NCBI RefSeq assembly: GCF_001687565.2
Contig: NZ_CP016534.2
Coordinates: 2,670,501 to 2,734,500, forward strand
DNA length: 64,000 nt
From: Planococcus antarcticus DSM 14505
GTDB lineage: Bacteria; Bacillota; Bacilli; Bacillales_A; Planococcaceae
Direction of reading: 5' to 3'
Shown here piece by piece: positions 53,269 through 62,384 of this stretch (positions within the stretch are counted from its first letter, which is position 1; every line of letters starts with the position of its first letter). Position numbers and translations under genes: made by a program. The notes under the pieces are model-generated. The model saw nothing but the letters and a program-made list of their open reading frames with translations, made no database searches and had not been told where the DNA came from.

Positions 53269-54085
53269 GTTTTTCATCTTTCTTGGATTGCCGATCGAGT
53301 GCACGGTTCCGATATTTTTTTTTGTCAGCTTTTGATAGAGCTTTGTATTCTTCCAGAAAAGATTCATATTTGGCTAAGACTTCTTTGGTGGCGCCGTACT
53401 CTTTGACCACACCAAACTCCAGCCACAAAATCTGATCACAAAATCTTCTCATCTGTGAAATCGAATGGCTGACAAAGAACATCGTTTTCCCTTTTTCTTT
53501 GAACTCCATCATCTTGTCCAGACTTTTTTCAGAGAATGCTTTATCTCCTACGGACAAAGCTTCATCTACTATCAGGATATCGGGATTGACGCGGACTGAA
53601 ATGGAAAAGCCCAAACGTGATTTCATTCCGCTCGAATAGGTTTTCACTGGCTGGTCGATAAACTTTTCCAGCTCAGCAAACTCAATGATTTCTTCTTCCA
53701 TGGCGCCAATTTCCTTTTCGGAAAATCCAAGCATCAATAATTTGAGTTCGATGTTCTCGCGCCCTGATAACTTGCTGTCCAGTCCAGCATTCACCGCAAT
53801 CAAAGCGACATTGCCATCGCTTGTCACTTGACCATTTGTCGTTGGAATAACACCTGCGATTATATTCGCCAAGGTCGATTTTCCTGATCCATTAATGCCA
53901 ACGAGCCCGACAATCGAGCCCTGCTCCACATCAAAAGAGACATTCTGCAAAGCGAAAAAATCCTCCCCATAATCTTTATAAGGAATCAGTAAATCAAGAA
54001 TTCGTTCAGATTGTTTTTTATATAATTTATAACGCTTAGAAACGTTTTTGACTTCCACTGAATTAACCAAGAGTTTCACTTCCAA
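53252..54085 (-). CDS. tagH: Teichoic acid ABC exporter ATP-binding protein TagH
   Basis: A 277-residue ATPase of the polysaccharide-exporter type (TagH, RfbE/KpsT-like). Walker A is GINGSGKST, the divergent signature is YSSGMKSRLGFS and Walker B is ILIVDEALSVGD. KRYKLYKKQSERILDLLIPYK is typical of TagH starts. It is shorter than B. subtilis TagH (527 residues), lacking its C-terminal extracytoplasmic part. It follows tagG by 3 nt. Function: export of wall teichoic acid. Confidence 0.93.
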   Translation of the reverse strand: MEVKLLVNSVEVKNVSKRYKLYKKQSERILDLLIPYKDYGEDFFALQNVSFDVEQGSIVGLVGINGSGKSTLANIIAGVIPTTNGQVTSDGNVALIAVNAGLDSKLSGRENIELKLLMLGFSEKEIGAMEEEIIEFAELEKFIDQPVKTYSSGMKSRLGFSISVRVNPDILIVDEALSVGDKAFSEKSLDKMMEFKEKGKTMFFVSHSISQMRRFCDQILWLEFGVVKEYGATKEVLAKYESFLEEYKALSKADKKKYRNRALDRQSKKDEKPAEIR

Positions 54086-54088
54086 TTT

Positions 54089-54907
54089 TTATAAAAAGTC
54101 AATGAATTGACTTCTAAATTTCACATGAAGATAAGCACCTATAAGGAACGTGAGTGCGACCACTCCAACAAAATAAAGGGTATAGACAGGATTCTCAATA
54201 AAATACCAGCCTTCCCCAAGCAGCGAGTAACGGTAGCCTTCAATAACATAGTAGAACGGATTAAGTTTCATGAAGGGTTGCCATGAATCCGGCAGCAACG
54301 TCGGCGGCCATAAAATCGGCGACAAATACAACAGCATGCGCATGACCGACTGCAGTAGCATTTGAACGTCTCTGATGATGGTCGACAAAGTAGATGTAAT
54401 CAGAGAGAAACTGAATAAGAATACGAGCAGGCCAATTATATAGATAGGCAACTGCAAGTAATAGATGGAAATTGGGTACCCTAGAAACTGCAACATCACC
54501 ATTCCGATAGCTAATAATATCAGATGAGGGTAAAACTGTGCAAAGATTGTGTAATTCGGAATGACACTCATCGGGAAATTCATCTTGGAAAGCATCTTGA
54601 TTTTGCTGTAAATCGATTTGGATGATTTCATTACGCTGTTATTGATAAAGAACCACACTAGAATTCCAGCAAACATCCATTGAAAATATGGAATATCCCC
54701 AACAGCTTCTCGCTCCCGGATTCCAAAACCAAAAACAAACCAGTATATGAGAATTTGGATAGCCGGATTGATGATCTCCCAGGCTGCTCCCAGGTAATTG
54801 CCTCTTGTTAAACTGCGCAACTCATAAACAGACAATCGTTTAACTAAATGAAAGAATTTAACTTGCTCTTTGATAACTTTTATAGCTGATTTCATAGGTA
54901 GCCTCAC
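54089..54907 (-). CDS. tagG: Teichoic acid ABC exporter permease TagG
   Basis: A 272-residue ABC-2-type permease with six membrane helices. Diagnostic: RSLTRGNYLGAAWEIINPAIQILIYWFVFGFGIR, FLFSFSLITSTLSTIIRDVQMLLQSVMRMLLYLSPILWPP and LNPFYYVIEGYRYSLLG. It pairs with TagH to flip the undecaprenyl-linked polymer. It follows the TagF-like gene by 67 nt on the same strand. Confidence 0.94.
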   Translation of the reverse strand: MRLPMKSAIKVIKEQVKFFHLVKRLSVYELRSLTRGNYLGAAWEIINPAIQILIYWFVFGFGIREREAVGDIPYFQWMFAGILVWFFINNSVMKSSKSIYSKIKMLSKMNFPMSVIPNYTIFAQFYPHLILLAIGMVMLQFLGYPISIYYLQLPIYIIGLLVFLFSFSLITSTLSTIIRDVQMLLQSVMRMLLYLSPILWPPTLLPDSWQPFMKLNPFYYVIEGYRYSLLGEGWYFIENPVYTLYFVGVVALTFLIGAYLHVKFRSQFIDFL

Positions 54908-54974
54908 TTAATCACTTTTTATCTCGTTAAACCGCGAGCAATAGTTCTGCTGTTCGAAACTTAACTGGTATGCT

Positions 54975-56165
54975 CTACTTCAAAAATGCTTTTACTACCC
55001 GCTCCGTTGCCTGTCCATCTTCAAGAGAAGAAAAGCGGTCTTTAAACCCGGAGAAAGTTGGGCTCAACTGTATATTTGAATCCGCCGTTGCCTGAATTGC
55101 TTGGAAAAGTTCATTTTCCGTCTGTACAATTGGTCCGGGCGCATCTTTTTCGATGTCGATATAGAAGCCGCGCAGCTGGTCACGATAGTTCGCCAAATCA
55201 TACATAAAGAAAATGATCGGCCGGTCTAAAATCGCATAATCGAAAAAGACAGAAGAATAATCCGTTATCAGCAGATCAGAAGCTAAGTATAGATCGCGGA
55301 TATCTGGATAAAGTGATACATCATATACCATACCTTCATATGCCGAGAAATCAAAGTTTTCAGCTACCAGATAATGCATGCGGGATAGTAGCACCCATTC
55401 GTCACCGAATTCTTTCTTCCAATTTTCCAGATCAAATTGGAATTTAAACTTGTACTTTCCTTTTTGATAGAATTCATTGTCTCTCCAGGTAGGAGCATAG
55501 AGCATCACTTTTTTGTCTTCAGCAATCCCCAGATCCCTTTTCAGATTGCTGATCAATAGATCCGAATGACTAGTCAATACATCATTGCGGGGGTATCCGG
55601 ATTCAATGACTTTTCCATTATAGTGGAAAGCACGCCTAAAAATCTCAGTCGAATATGGATTCGGCGAAATGAGGTAATCCCATTTTTCTGATTCCAATGT
55701 AAAATTCTTTTTATACGACTCTGTCTCCGTATCAGGCATGTGGATTTCTTCGATATCCAGCCCTAGTTTTTTTAGAGGAGTTCCGTGCCACGTTTGAAGG
55801 TATACGGTACCTTTAGGCTTCGGCATCCACCTTGGCAGCCGGACATTGTTGACCCAGTACTCAGCCCGTGGAAATGTCCAGAACCAGGACATGGTGAACC
55901 TGCGAATATATGGCACGTTGAATTCTTCAAAAAGGCTGATTGCGCTCTTATCAACGCTCCAGAGAAGCTTGAATTCCGGATAATGTTCTTTCATGTATTC
56001 ATAGATGGCACGTGGATTGTCACTGAATTGTTTCGCGTGAAAACTTTCAAATACGACCAATTTTTTCTTTTTCGGAAGTTTTCCCAGTATCACAAAGACC
56101 GCCCGAAAAACCCTTCTTGTGTAGCTGCTATCTTTAAGACTTTTAACTTTTTGGATGAAATTCAA
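54975..56165 (-). CDS. CDP-glycerol glycerophosphotransferase (TagF/TagB family)
   Basis: A 396-residue membrane-associated enzyme that adds glycerol phosphate from CDP-glycerol to teichoic acid. Family motifs are QTWHGTPLKKLG, GYPRNDVL, MLYAPTWRDNEF, LLSRMHY and LLITDYSSVFFDYAILDRPIIFFMYD. The N-terminal extension of full-length TagF is missing, so it is a catalytic-domain-only form. The start is uncertain: TTG 56165 with AAGGTG 7 nt before seems best; the frame stays open to 56219. Confidence 0.88.
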   Translation of the reverse strand: MNFIQKVKSLKDSSYTRRVFRAVFVILGKLPKKKKLVVFESFHAKQFSDNPRAIYEYMKEHYPEFKLLWSVDKSAISLFEEFNVPYIRRFTMSWFWTFPRAEYWVNNVRLPRWMPKPKGTVYLQTWHGTPLKKLGLDIEEIHMPDTETESYKKNFTLESEKWDYLISPNPYSTEIFRRAFHYNGKVIESGYPRNDVLTSHSDLLISNLKRDLGIAEDKKVMLYAPTWRDNEFYQKGKYKFKFQFDLENWKKEFGDEWVLLSRMHYLVAENFDFSAYEGMVYDVSLYPDIRDLYLASDLLITDYSSVFFDYAILDRPIIFFMYDLANYRDQLRGFYIDIEKDAPGPIVQTENELFQAIQATADSNIQLSPTFSGFKDRFSSLEDGQATERVVKAFLK

Positions 56166-56426
56166 ATTATTCACCTTACTTCTTTCTTGAAAAACGGATT
56201 TGGCAGAAAATTTACACAAATAATGGGATCGCGCTTCTTTTTATTTTATACTGAAACGAAGAGTAGACCAAGTATATTAAAAAAACGCATCTTTTCCTTG
56301 ATAAATGCGTCTAATACCTCATACATACCTATATTTCCAATAGCTATTACAAATGATAACATATAAGATAGTATCATAGCATATTGTGAAATAAATCGAA
56401 AATAAGCACTTTTGGAGTGAACATAT
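56166..56426. other. Divergent intergenic region between the TagF-like gene and tagD
   Basis: AT-rich, about 260 nt, with no gene. It must carry promoters in both directions; TATAAG-like boxes lie near 56362, but no pair is convincing. Confidence 0.35.
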
Positions 56427-56819
56427 ATGAAGAAAGTAATAACTTATGGGACCTTTGACTTGATTCATCATGGCCATATAAATATATTAAAACGGGCAAA
56501 AGAGAACGGCGATTATTTAATCGTGGGCTTATCATCTGATGAGTTTAATGCGATTAAAGGCAAATCGGCCTATCATTCTTATGAAGAACGTAAATTGATA
56601 CTCGAGGCCATAAAATATGTTGATGAAGTAATTCCTGAGCACAATTGGGGCCAAAAAGTGACGGATATCAAAAGCTACAATGTAGATTTATTTATAATGG
56701 GTTCTGACTGGGAAAACAAATTCGATGAACTGAAAGACTATTGTGAAGTTCTTTACTTGCCGCGTACAGAAGGCATTTCGACTACAAAAATCAAAACAGA
56801 CCTTTACAATACCCGATGA
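56427..56819 (+). CDS. tagD: Glycerol-3-phosphate cytidylyltransferase TagD
   Basis: A 130-residue enzyme making CDP-glycerol from CTP and glycerol-3-phosphate. It has the nucleotidyltransferase motif GTFDLIHHGHINILKRA (HxGH), the RYVD-like YVDEVIPE segment and the C-terminal RTEGISTTKIK. Length is exactly typical. It provides the substrate for the two glycerophosphotransferases here. Its stop overlaps the tagB start (ATGA). Confidence 0.96.
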   Translation: MKKVITYGTFDLIHHGHINILKRAKENGDYLIVGLSSDEFNAIKGKSAYHSYEERKLILEAIKYVDEVIPEHNWGQKVTDIKSYNVDLFIMGSDWENKFDELKDYCEVLYLPRTEGISTTKIKTDLYNTR

Positions 56820-57984
56820 TTAAAGAAGTTGGAATTTCCATTTATCTATTCCTGTTCAAAATCTTGTTTACTCTGTTTAAGCTTTTCCCTATGAGAAATA
56901 AAACCGTCTTTCTGTCCTCTTTTGGCGATAATGCATTTTTTATCGCGAAGGAGTTATCGAAGGCTGAACAACATCAAATCATCTTCATCAACCAAGCCAA
57001 ATGCAAAATCGACTTTACTGCAGTTGCCACTGACAATAAGAAGATTTACAGCTTTGAAACGTCCAATATTACAGATACTTTTTTTCCATCTATCATTTGG
57101 CCACTTCCAAATATGTCTTTGTCGATAATTATGCAGGAGTTCTTTCAGTCATTAAATTCCGTAAAGAAGTGAAATGTATCCAACTTTGGCACGCAGCGGG
57201 GGCCATTAAGAAATTCGGTTGGAGCGATCCGGAAACTTCTGCCAGAAGCGAGCGGGCAAAGTTAAGATTTCAGCAAGTATATGATCGCTTTCAATACATT
57301 CCTGTTGGTTCACAGCAAATGGCGGATATTTTCTCTGAATCCTTTCATGTTGATCAAAGCCATTTTATCTACACAGGAGTTCCACAAACCGATTTTTACT
57401 TTGACCCGGATGCTAAAGAAAAAGCCTGCACTACGCTGATGGACTTATACCCGGTCATCGCCGGAAAAAAAGTGGTCTTGTATGCACCTACTTTCCGTAA
57501 AAATTCACTGCACAGCATGAAGGTGCAACTGGACGTGAAAGAGATCCTCGATAAGCTGGATGATCAGCATGTTTTGTTGATCAGGCTCCACCCCTCTATC
57601 AAAGAGGCCACTAATTTTACGGAGCATCCGCGCGTCCTGTTGGTCAACGACTACCCGCATCTCAGCGACTTGCTGATTGTCAGCGATATCTTGATCACTG
57701 ATTACTCGTCCATTCCGGTTGAATTTTCATTGCTCGGGAAAAAAATGATTTTCTTCACATATGACCTTGTGGATTACGGTAAAACTCAGGGAATTTGGGC
57801 AGAGAACAGCCTGTATTTTCCCGGTCCGATTGTAAAGACGACCAGCGAAGTAATAGAACATATTCTAGATCCCGAGATTGACCTCGAAAAAATCGATCAG
57901 TTCCGTAATCACTGGAATACATATTCGACAGGCCAAAGCACATGCCAACTCCTAACAGTCATTTACGACCCAAAAGATTTATAG
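56816..57984 (+). pseudogene. tagB: TagB glycerophosphotransferase, frameshifted in a T-run
   Basis: TagB primes poly(glycerol phosphate) by adding the first glycerol phosphate to the lipid-linked disaccharide. Frame 1 (56816 to about 57085) gives the N-terminal part ending SNITDTFF; frame 2 resumes at once with SIYHLATSKYVFVDNYAG and continues KCIQLWHAAGAIKKFGW, TGVPQTDFYF, VVLYAPTFRKNSLH and ILITDYSSIPVEFSLLGKKMIFFTYD. The break is at a run of seven T (57079-57085); eight T would give one frame of about 389 residues, like B. subtilis TagB (381). A real mutation, a slippery tract or a sequencing error are all possible. Confidence 0.9.
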
Positions 57985-57987
57985 AAC

Positions 57988-58025
57988 AAAAGCTAGCTTC
58001 TCGGTAACCCGGGTTGCTGGCTTTT
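57988..58025 (+). terminator. Terminator after tagB
   Basis: AAAAGCTAGC pairs with GCTGGCTTTT around a loop holding GGTAACCCGGGTT, followed by a T-rich stretch. Confidence 0.75.
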
Positions 58026-58126
58026 CGCTTTTCTTAATAAAATATCCAACTTCCAATTTATTGCATTAAAAAGTGTTTATATTTTCTTAATTTTCAGTTT
58101 ATAATAACATTAATTGCTTATAGACG

Positions 58127-58135
58127 TGGTATAAT
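58127..58135 (+). promoter_or_regulatory. Extended -10 promoter of the polysaccharide deacetylase
   Basis: TGG-TATAAT lies 117 nt before the start codon. A second TATAAT-like box occurs at about 58099-58105. The leader between is otherwise unremarkable. Confidence 0.5.
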
Positions 58136-58251
58136 AGGAGTATAAAACTTACGGTTACTTTTCCACTGCTTTCGGATAACTCATCTATATCCTAAATGTC
58201 TCCATACATACGCGGGCTTGGCCCAGCATATTAACTAAAGGGGTGAGAAAA

Positions 58252-59274
58252 GTGCTTTCTAAATGGATTAAAGTCTCAGTAGCCGTATTACTAATCCTGT
58301 TTACCGTGCTATCCTTCTCTGGTCAGTCGCAAGCAGCGAGTTCCACCTATGTCACAAAAGGCAGCACGACCAGCAAAGTGGTCGCTCTGACTTTCGATGA
58401 CGGTTCAGACGGCACAAACATCAACAAGATTCTGGATATCCTGTCAGCCAATAATGTCAAAGCGACGTTCTTTTTAACAGGTTCCGGGGCCAAAAACCAC
58501 CCTACCTGGATCAAGAACATTTCAGCCAAAGGCCACCAGCTTGGCAACCACTCTTATTCGCATCCTGACTTTACCAAACTGACTGCCGCAAAAATGAAGA
58601 TCGAACTTGATACCGCTGAAACCACGATCAAAGGGTTAACCGGGAAAACCACCAAACCGATTTTCAGAGCTCCATTTGGTGCATCCAATGCTGCAGTCTT
58701 GAAGGCGGTCGGGGATGCCGGATATACCCATACGATTCAGTGGAATATCGACACTGTTGACTGGAAAGGGGTCTCATCCACACAAATCACCGACAAAGTC
58801 CTGAATAATATTGTGCCAGGATCTATTGTTTTGATGCATACTGGTGCAGGCGCATCCGGAACTCCAGGTGCTTTGCCGGGAATGATCAGCAAATTGAAAG
58901 CTAAGGGATATAAATTCGTCACTGTCTCTGAATTATTGAAATTGCCTGCAGCACCAGTCGGCAACCAGTATACAGTTAAAGCCGGAGATACACTTTACAG
59001 CATTGCCAAAAAATACAATGTAACTGTTGCAGCGCTGGCTAAAGCCAACAACATTATCAATTATAATCTGATCCAGGTCGGACAGGTATTGACGATTCCG
59101 AACCAAACCACTGCGCCGCCTGTCACTTCTGTCAAATACACGGTCAAGGCTGGAGATACATTATACAGCATTGCCCGCACCTACAATACGACCGTTTCCA
59201 TAATAGCTGCCGCCAATAAGATCACCAATGTCAATGCAATTAGTGTAGGACAAGTGCTGGTGATACCAAGATAG
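58252..59274 (+). CDS. Secreted polysaccharide deacetylase with two LysM repeats
   Basis: A 340-residue exported enzyme. The signal peptide (VAVLLILFTVLSFSGQSQAA) is followed by a NodB domain at about 40-230: VALTFDDGSD with the catalytic Asp pair, GNHSYSHPDF with the metal His pair, FRAPFGASNAAV, and SIVLMHTGAG. Two LysM repeats follow (YTVKAGDTLYSIAKKYN and YTVKAGDTLYSIARTYN) for peptidoglycan binding. It should deacetylate wall N-acetylated sugars. GTG 58252 has AAAGGGG at 8 nt; the GTG at 58243 adjoins that site. Confidence 0.93.
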   Translation: MLSKWIKVSVAVLLILFTVLSFSGQSQAASSTYVTKGSTTSKVVALTFDDGSDGTNINKILDILSANNVKATFFLTGSGAKNHPTWIKNISAKGHQLGNHSYSHPDFTKLTAAKMKIELDTAETTIKGLTGKTTKPIFRAPFGASNAAVLKAVGDAGYTHTIQWNIDTVDWKGVSSTQITDKVLNNIVPGSIVLMHTGAGASGTPGALPGMISKLKAKGYKFVTVSELLKLPAAPVGNQYTVKAGDTLYSIAKKYNVTVAALAKANNIINYNLIQVGQVLTIPNQTTAPPVTSVKYTVKAGDTLYSIARTYNTTVSIIAAANKITNVNAISVGQVLVIPR

Positions 59275-59312
59275 CAGGAGAGCTTACTCTCTAAAATGCC
59301 AAAAACCAAATG

Positions 59313-59348
59313 AAAAGGAGCTGGAATCTATTTTTCCAGTTCCTTTTC
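59313..59348. terminator. Terminator between the deacetylase and DUF4126 genes
   Basis: AAGGAGCTGGAA and TTCCAGTTCCTT pair with one mismatch around a short loop and are followed by TTTTC. Confidence 0.75.
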
Positions 59349-59905
59349 TATATGGCTTTTGGCTTGTGCAGAAACCTGCGGTATAGCTTGAAGATCATAA
59401 ACGCCATGCCAAGCAAAAAGAAAATCGCCAGAACGGGTGCAAGAAATATCAGAATCGGTGCTATTGTAGCCGTAGCATCTTCTGCCACAGAAACGGCCGG
59501 ACTCATCAAAGCAGTTTCACTCACTCCTTTGACCGCTGTAATAGTTGCATGTGAAGCTGTAGCTACTCCTCCGCCACCAATGATGGCAATGCTCCATTCT
59601 AGAAAAGGACTCATATCTCCGATAAAAGAAGCAGTCAACAGGATGCCTGCCAAAGCGGCAATTGGCGTCGAAATCATTTTCATGAACGATCCTACAGCTG
59701 GAATATAATTGACTGCGATTTCAAAAAGCGTGGCTACAGCAAATGCGATGATTGCCGGTGTGCTGCCGATCCAACTGAAACCTTCTGAAAGCGTCAACCA
59801 GTCCACATGGACGAATATTCCCGTTATCAGCAATGGCGTAAAAATTCTAAACCCCACAGTTGCGCTTAATGCCAGTCCGATACAGATTGCAAGAATAGTT
59901 TCCAT
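59348..59905 (-). CDS. DUF4126 membrane protein
   Basis: A 185-residue protein with about five hydrophobic helices. The N terminus ETILAICIGLALSATVGFRIFTPLLI, the NYIPAVGSFMKMISTPIAALAG segment and the SAVAEDA-like VSVAEDATATIAPI segment fit DUF4126. Function unknown. It converges with the deacetylase gene and lies downstream of gtaB with the same orientation, 134 nt apart. Confidence 0.85.
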   Translation of the reverse strand: METILAICIGLALSATVGFRIFTPLLITGIFVHVDWLTLSEGFSWIGSTPAIIAFAVATLFEIAVNYIPAVGSFMKMISTPIAALAGILLTASFIGDMSPFLEWSIAIIGGGGVATASHATITAVKGVSETALMSPAVSVAEDATATIAPILIFLAPVLAIFFLLGMAFMIFKLYRRFLHKPKAI

Positions 59906-60039
59906 CGCGTTGACCTCCCCTGTCTTCGTGTTCTTTCAGTTATACATGAGCCGAATCTTCCCTATTGCTCATGCACTTGCTTACCCCTACTGCATATAAA
60001 ACCCATGTCTATTTTTATCCGGTTGTTCCATTTGCATCT

Positions 60040-60923
60040 TCATAAGAGATCCCGGTCTTTTTCCTCCTGCAAAATCTTTTCGAACAGCTTTAACAACGGC
60101 TCTTTCAGCTCTGGACGCTTTAAGGCGAACTCTATCGTCGTTTCGATAAATCCATACTTTTCCCCCACATCATACCTGCGCCCTTCAAACTCAAAGGCAT
60201 AAACCCTTTGAATTTCATTTAATTTTTGGATGGAATCCGTCAGCTGGATCTCCCCTCTGCTCCAAATTGGTGTTCACCCAAAAAACCAAATATTTTAGGA
60301 GTCAAAATATAACGCCCCATAATCGCGTAATTGGAAGGAGCTGTTCCCAGTGCCGGTTTTTCCACAAAATTTCTTACTTTCATCAACTGACCATCCATCG
60401 ACAACGGATCGATAATTCCATATCGACAGGTTTCTTCTACTGGAACCTGTTGAACACCAACAATCGAGTTTCCGGTTTTATCGAATTGTTTCATCAGCTG
60501 AGCAAGGCATGGCTCTTCATTTTCTACGATATCATCACCCAACAATACAGCAAAAGCCTCATCGCCGATAAAGTTGCGGGCCGACCAAATCGCATGCCCC
60601 AGGCCAAGCGGATGCTTTTGGCGAATATAGTGGATTTCCAGCTTCGACGTTTGAAGAATAGTTTCCAGCATGTCTAGCTTCCCTTTTGCCAGCAATGTAG
60701 CCTCCAGTTCATGCGCGTGGTCAAAATGATCTTCGATTGCCCGCTTCCCTTTCCCTGTGACAATAATGATGCTTTCAATTCCAGATGCGATTGCTTCCTC
60801 CACAATATATTGGATAGTGGGCTTGTCCACGATTGGCAGCATCTCTTTTGGCATAGCTTTAGTAGCAGGAAGAAATCGTGTTCCCAGACCAGCAGCTGGA
60901 ATGATGGCTTTTCTGATGGACAT
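60040..60923 (-). pseudogene. gtaB: UTP-glucose-1-phosphate uridylyltransferase, frameshifted in a G-run
   Basis: GtaB/GalU makes UDP-glucose for teichoic acid glucosylation and glycolipids. Residues 1-223 read normally ([70 protein letters not shown]), then RSS-stop at 60240. The next frame continues [37 protein letters not shown] to a stop at 60040. The break is at four G (60252-60255 on the minus strand); five G would give one 294-residue protein, the normal GtaB size. Confidence 0.92.
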
Positions 60924-61187
60924 TGGTGGTCCCTCCTTTTTTCATACACTCTTTTTTATGTCCATCATACCATTTAACAGAACATTCGGAACCAAACAAT
61001 CACATCTGACTATAAGGTGGAAACGATGCACTTTCCTATTTGTTCTCTGCAACTAGCAGAAATGTTAAATGGCATTATAATTATTTTTAAATTTCAGGTT
61101 ATATAATTATTTATACCTATTTTAAATAAGTGTAACCACGACTATAATAATCTAGATATTCCATTTATTATACACAGGAGGAAGAAA
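60924..61187. other. Divergent intergenic region before the acidic surface protein
   Basis: AT-rich (especially 61080-61150) and without a gene. It should carry the promoters of gtaB and of the surface protein operon; several TATAAT-like boxes occur (for example near 61100 and 61143), so the active one cannot be chosen. Confidence 0.4.
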
Positions 61188-62384
61188 ATGAAACGTTTAG
61201 CTGTATTTTTATTAGTTTTAGGGTTTGCATTTAGTATGATGCCCCTCTCGGCATTTGCCATCAAATCGGATGATGCTAAATTTGACCAATTTTTAGCAGA
61301 AATCAAGTGGGAGAAACAAGATTACCTTAACTATCTGGAAAGTAAAGACTGGTCGTTGAGCGAATTTGACACAATCGACGAATTAGGTACCCCGTTGACT
61401 GAGGAAAACATTCAAGCTCTAACAGGAAAACTGGATCTATCTCGAACAGACATGAATGAATTGCTTTACGAATATGGAGACTTGGAGTATGGCCAGGATG
61501 TTCTTGATGGAATTTACTTGATTTTCATTGAAGACCTTGAATACTACATTGAATTTTATTTGGAAGACTTTATCGGAACTCCAATTGATGACACTAACTT
61601 GCAGCAGCTCTTAGAGGACTATGGTTTTGCTTCTGAGAAAGAACTGGAAGCATTTTTGCAGGAGTATGATGATTCCATCTCATATCACGAATCTATAGAA
61701 GATTTAGAGTCCTCCATTATTTTCTATCAAGACCCTGGCGATTTTGAAATCGATATGGATGGCCTCTTCACTGAATTGGGTTTGACTGAAGAAGAAATTG
61801 AAAATTTGGTCGCTCACATGGAAACATTGGATTATGAAGATCCTGCATTCGAACAAAAACTAATGGAATTAAGTGATCGCATGATGGCAGTCGGCGAATT
61901 TGAAACTGCTGATGAGCTGACGGCAGAACAGATTGCTGAGATTATGGATATCTACAGCGATATGACCGATGTGCTTGAATTGAAAACAACTTATTACTTT
62001 GTAAAAGACGGCGAAAAAACAGCTGTTTCATTAGCTACCCTCATGACGCTTGAATCAACTGAAGGCGCTGATTTATTGATTGAGATTTACAACTTGAAAG
62101 ATGTATTCCTCGCAGACATCCTTTTGACGGCTGAAATGTTTGGATCTGACTTGATCGCAGACACTGGAACTGACTTGAAGACCGTTGAGAAAGTCATTTC
62201 TGCACCGCCTGTGGTACAAAAACCGGTGACAACTGCTCCAACAACACCATCTACAACCCAAACTGTGAAAGGTGGAAAATTACCGGCTACAGCCTCTGAT
62301 TTCGTAGCAAATGCTGTTTTCGGACTGGCCTTGCTTCTGACAGGCATCGCTTTATTCCGCCGAATCAGAGCTGAAGAAGTCTGA
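61188..62384 (+). CDS. Processed acidic surface protein with LPATA sorting signal
   Basis: A 398-residue secreted protein. It has a signal peptide (LAVFLLVLGFAFSMMPLSAFA), a very acidic helical body rich in Glu, Asp and Leu, a Pro/Thr linker (VVQKPVTTAPTTPSTTQ), and a C-terminal sorting region KLPATAS, hydrophobic helix, then FRRIRAEEV. This matches the 'processed acidic surface protein' family (TIGR04383-type) that travels with its own sortase, which follows here with a 1-nt overlap. The product is likely cleaved between Thr and Ala and anchored. Its role is unknown. Confidence 0.9.
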   Translation: MKRLAVFLLVLGFAFSMMPLSAFAIKSDDAKFDQFLAEIKWEKQDYLNYLESKDWSLSEFDTIDELGTPLTEENIQALTGKLDLSRTDMNELLYEYGDLEYGQDVLDGIYLIFIEDLEYYIEFYLEDFIGTPIDDTNLQQLLEDYGFASEKELEAFLQEYDDSISYHESIEDLESSIIFYQDPGDFEIDMDGLFTELGLTEEEIENLVAHMETLDYEDPAFEQKLMELSDRMMAVGEFETADELTAEQIAEIMDIYSDMTDVLELKTTYYFVKDGEKTAVSLATLMTLESTEGADLLIEIYNLKDVFLADILLTAEMFGSDLIADTGTDLKTVEKVISAPPVVQKPVTTAPTTPSTTQTVKGGKLPATASDFVANAVFGLALLLTGIALFRRIRAEEV

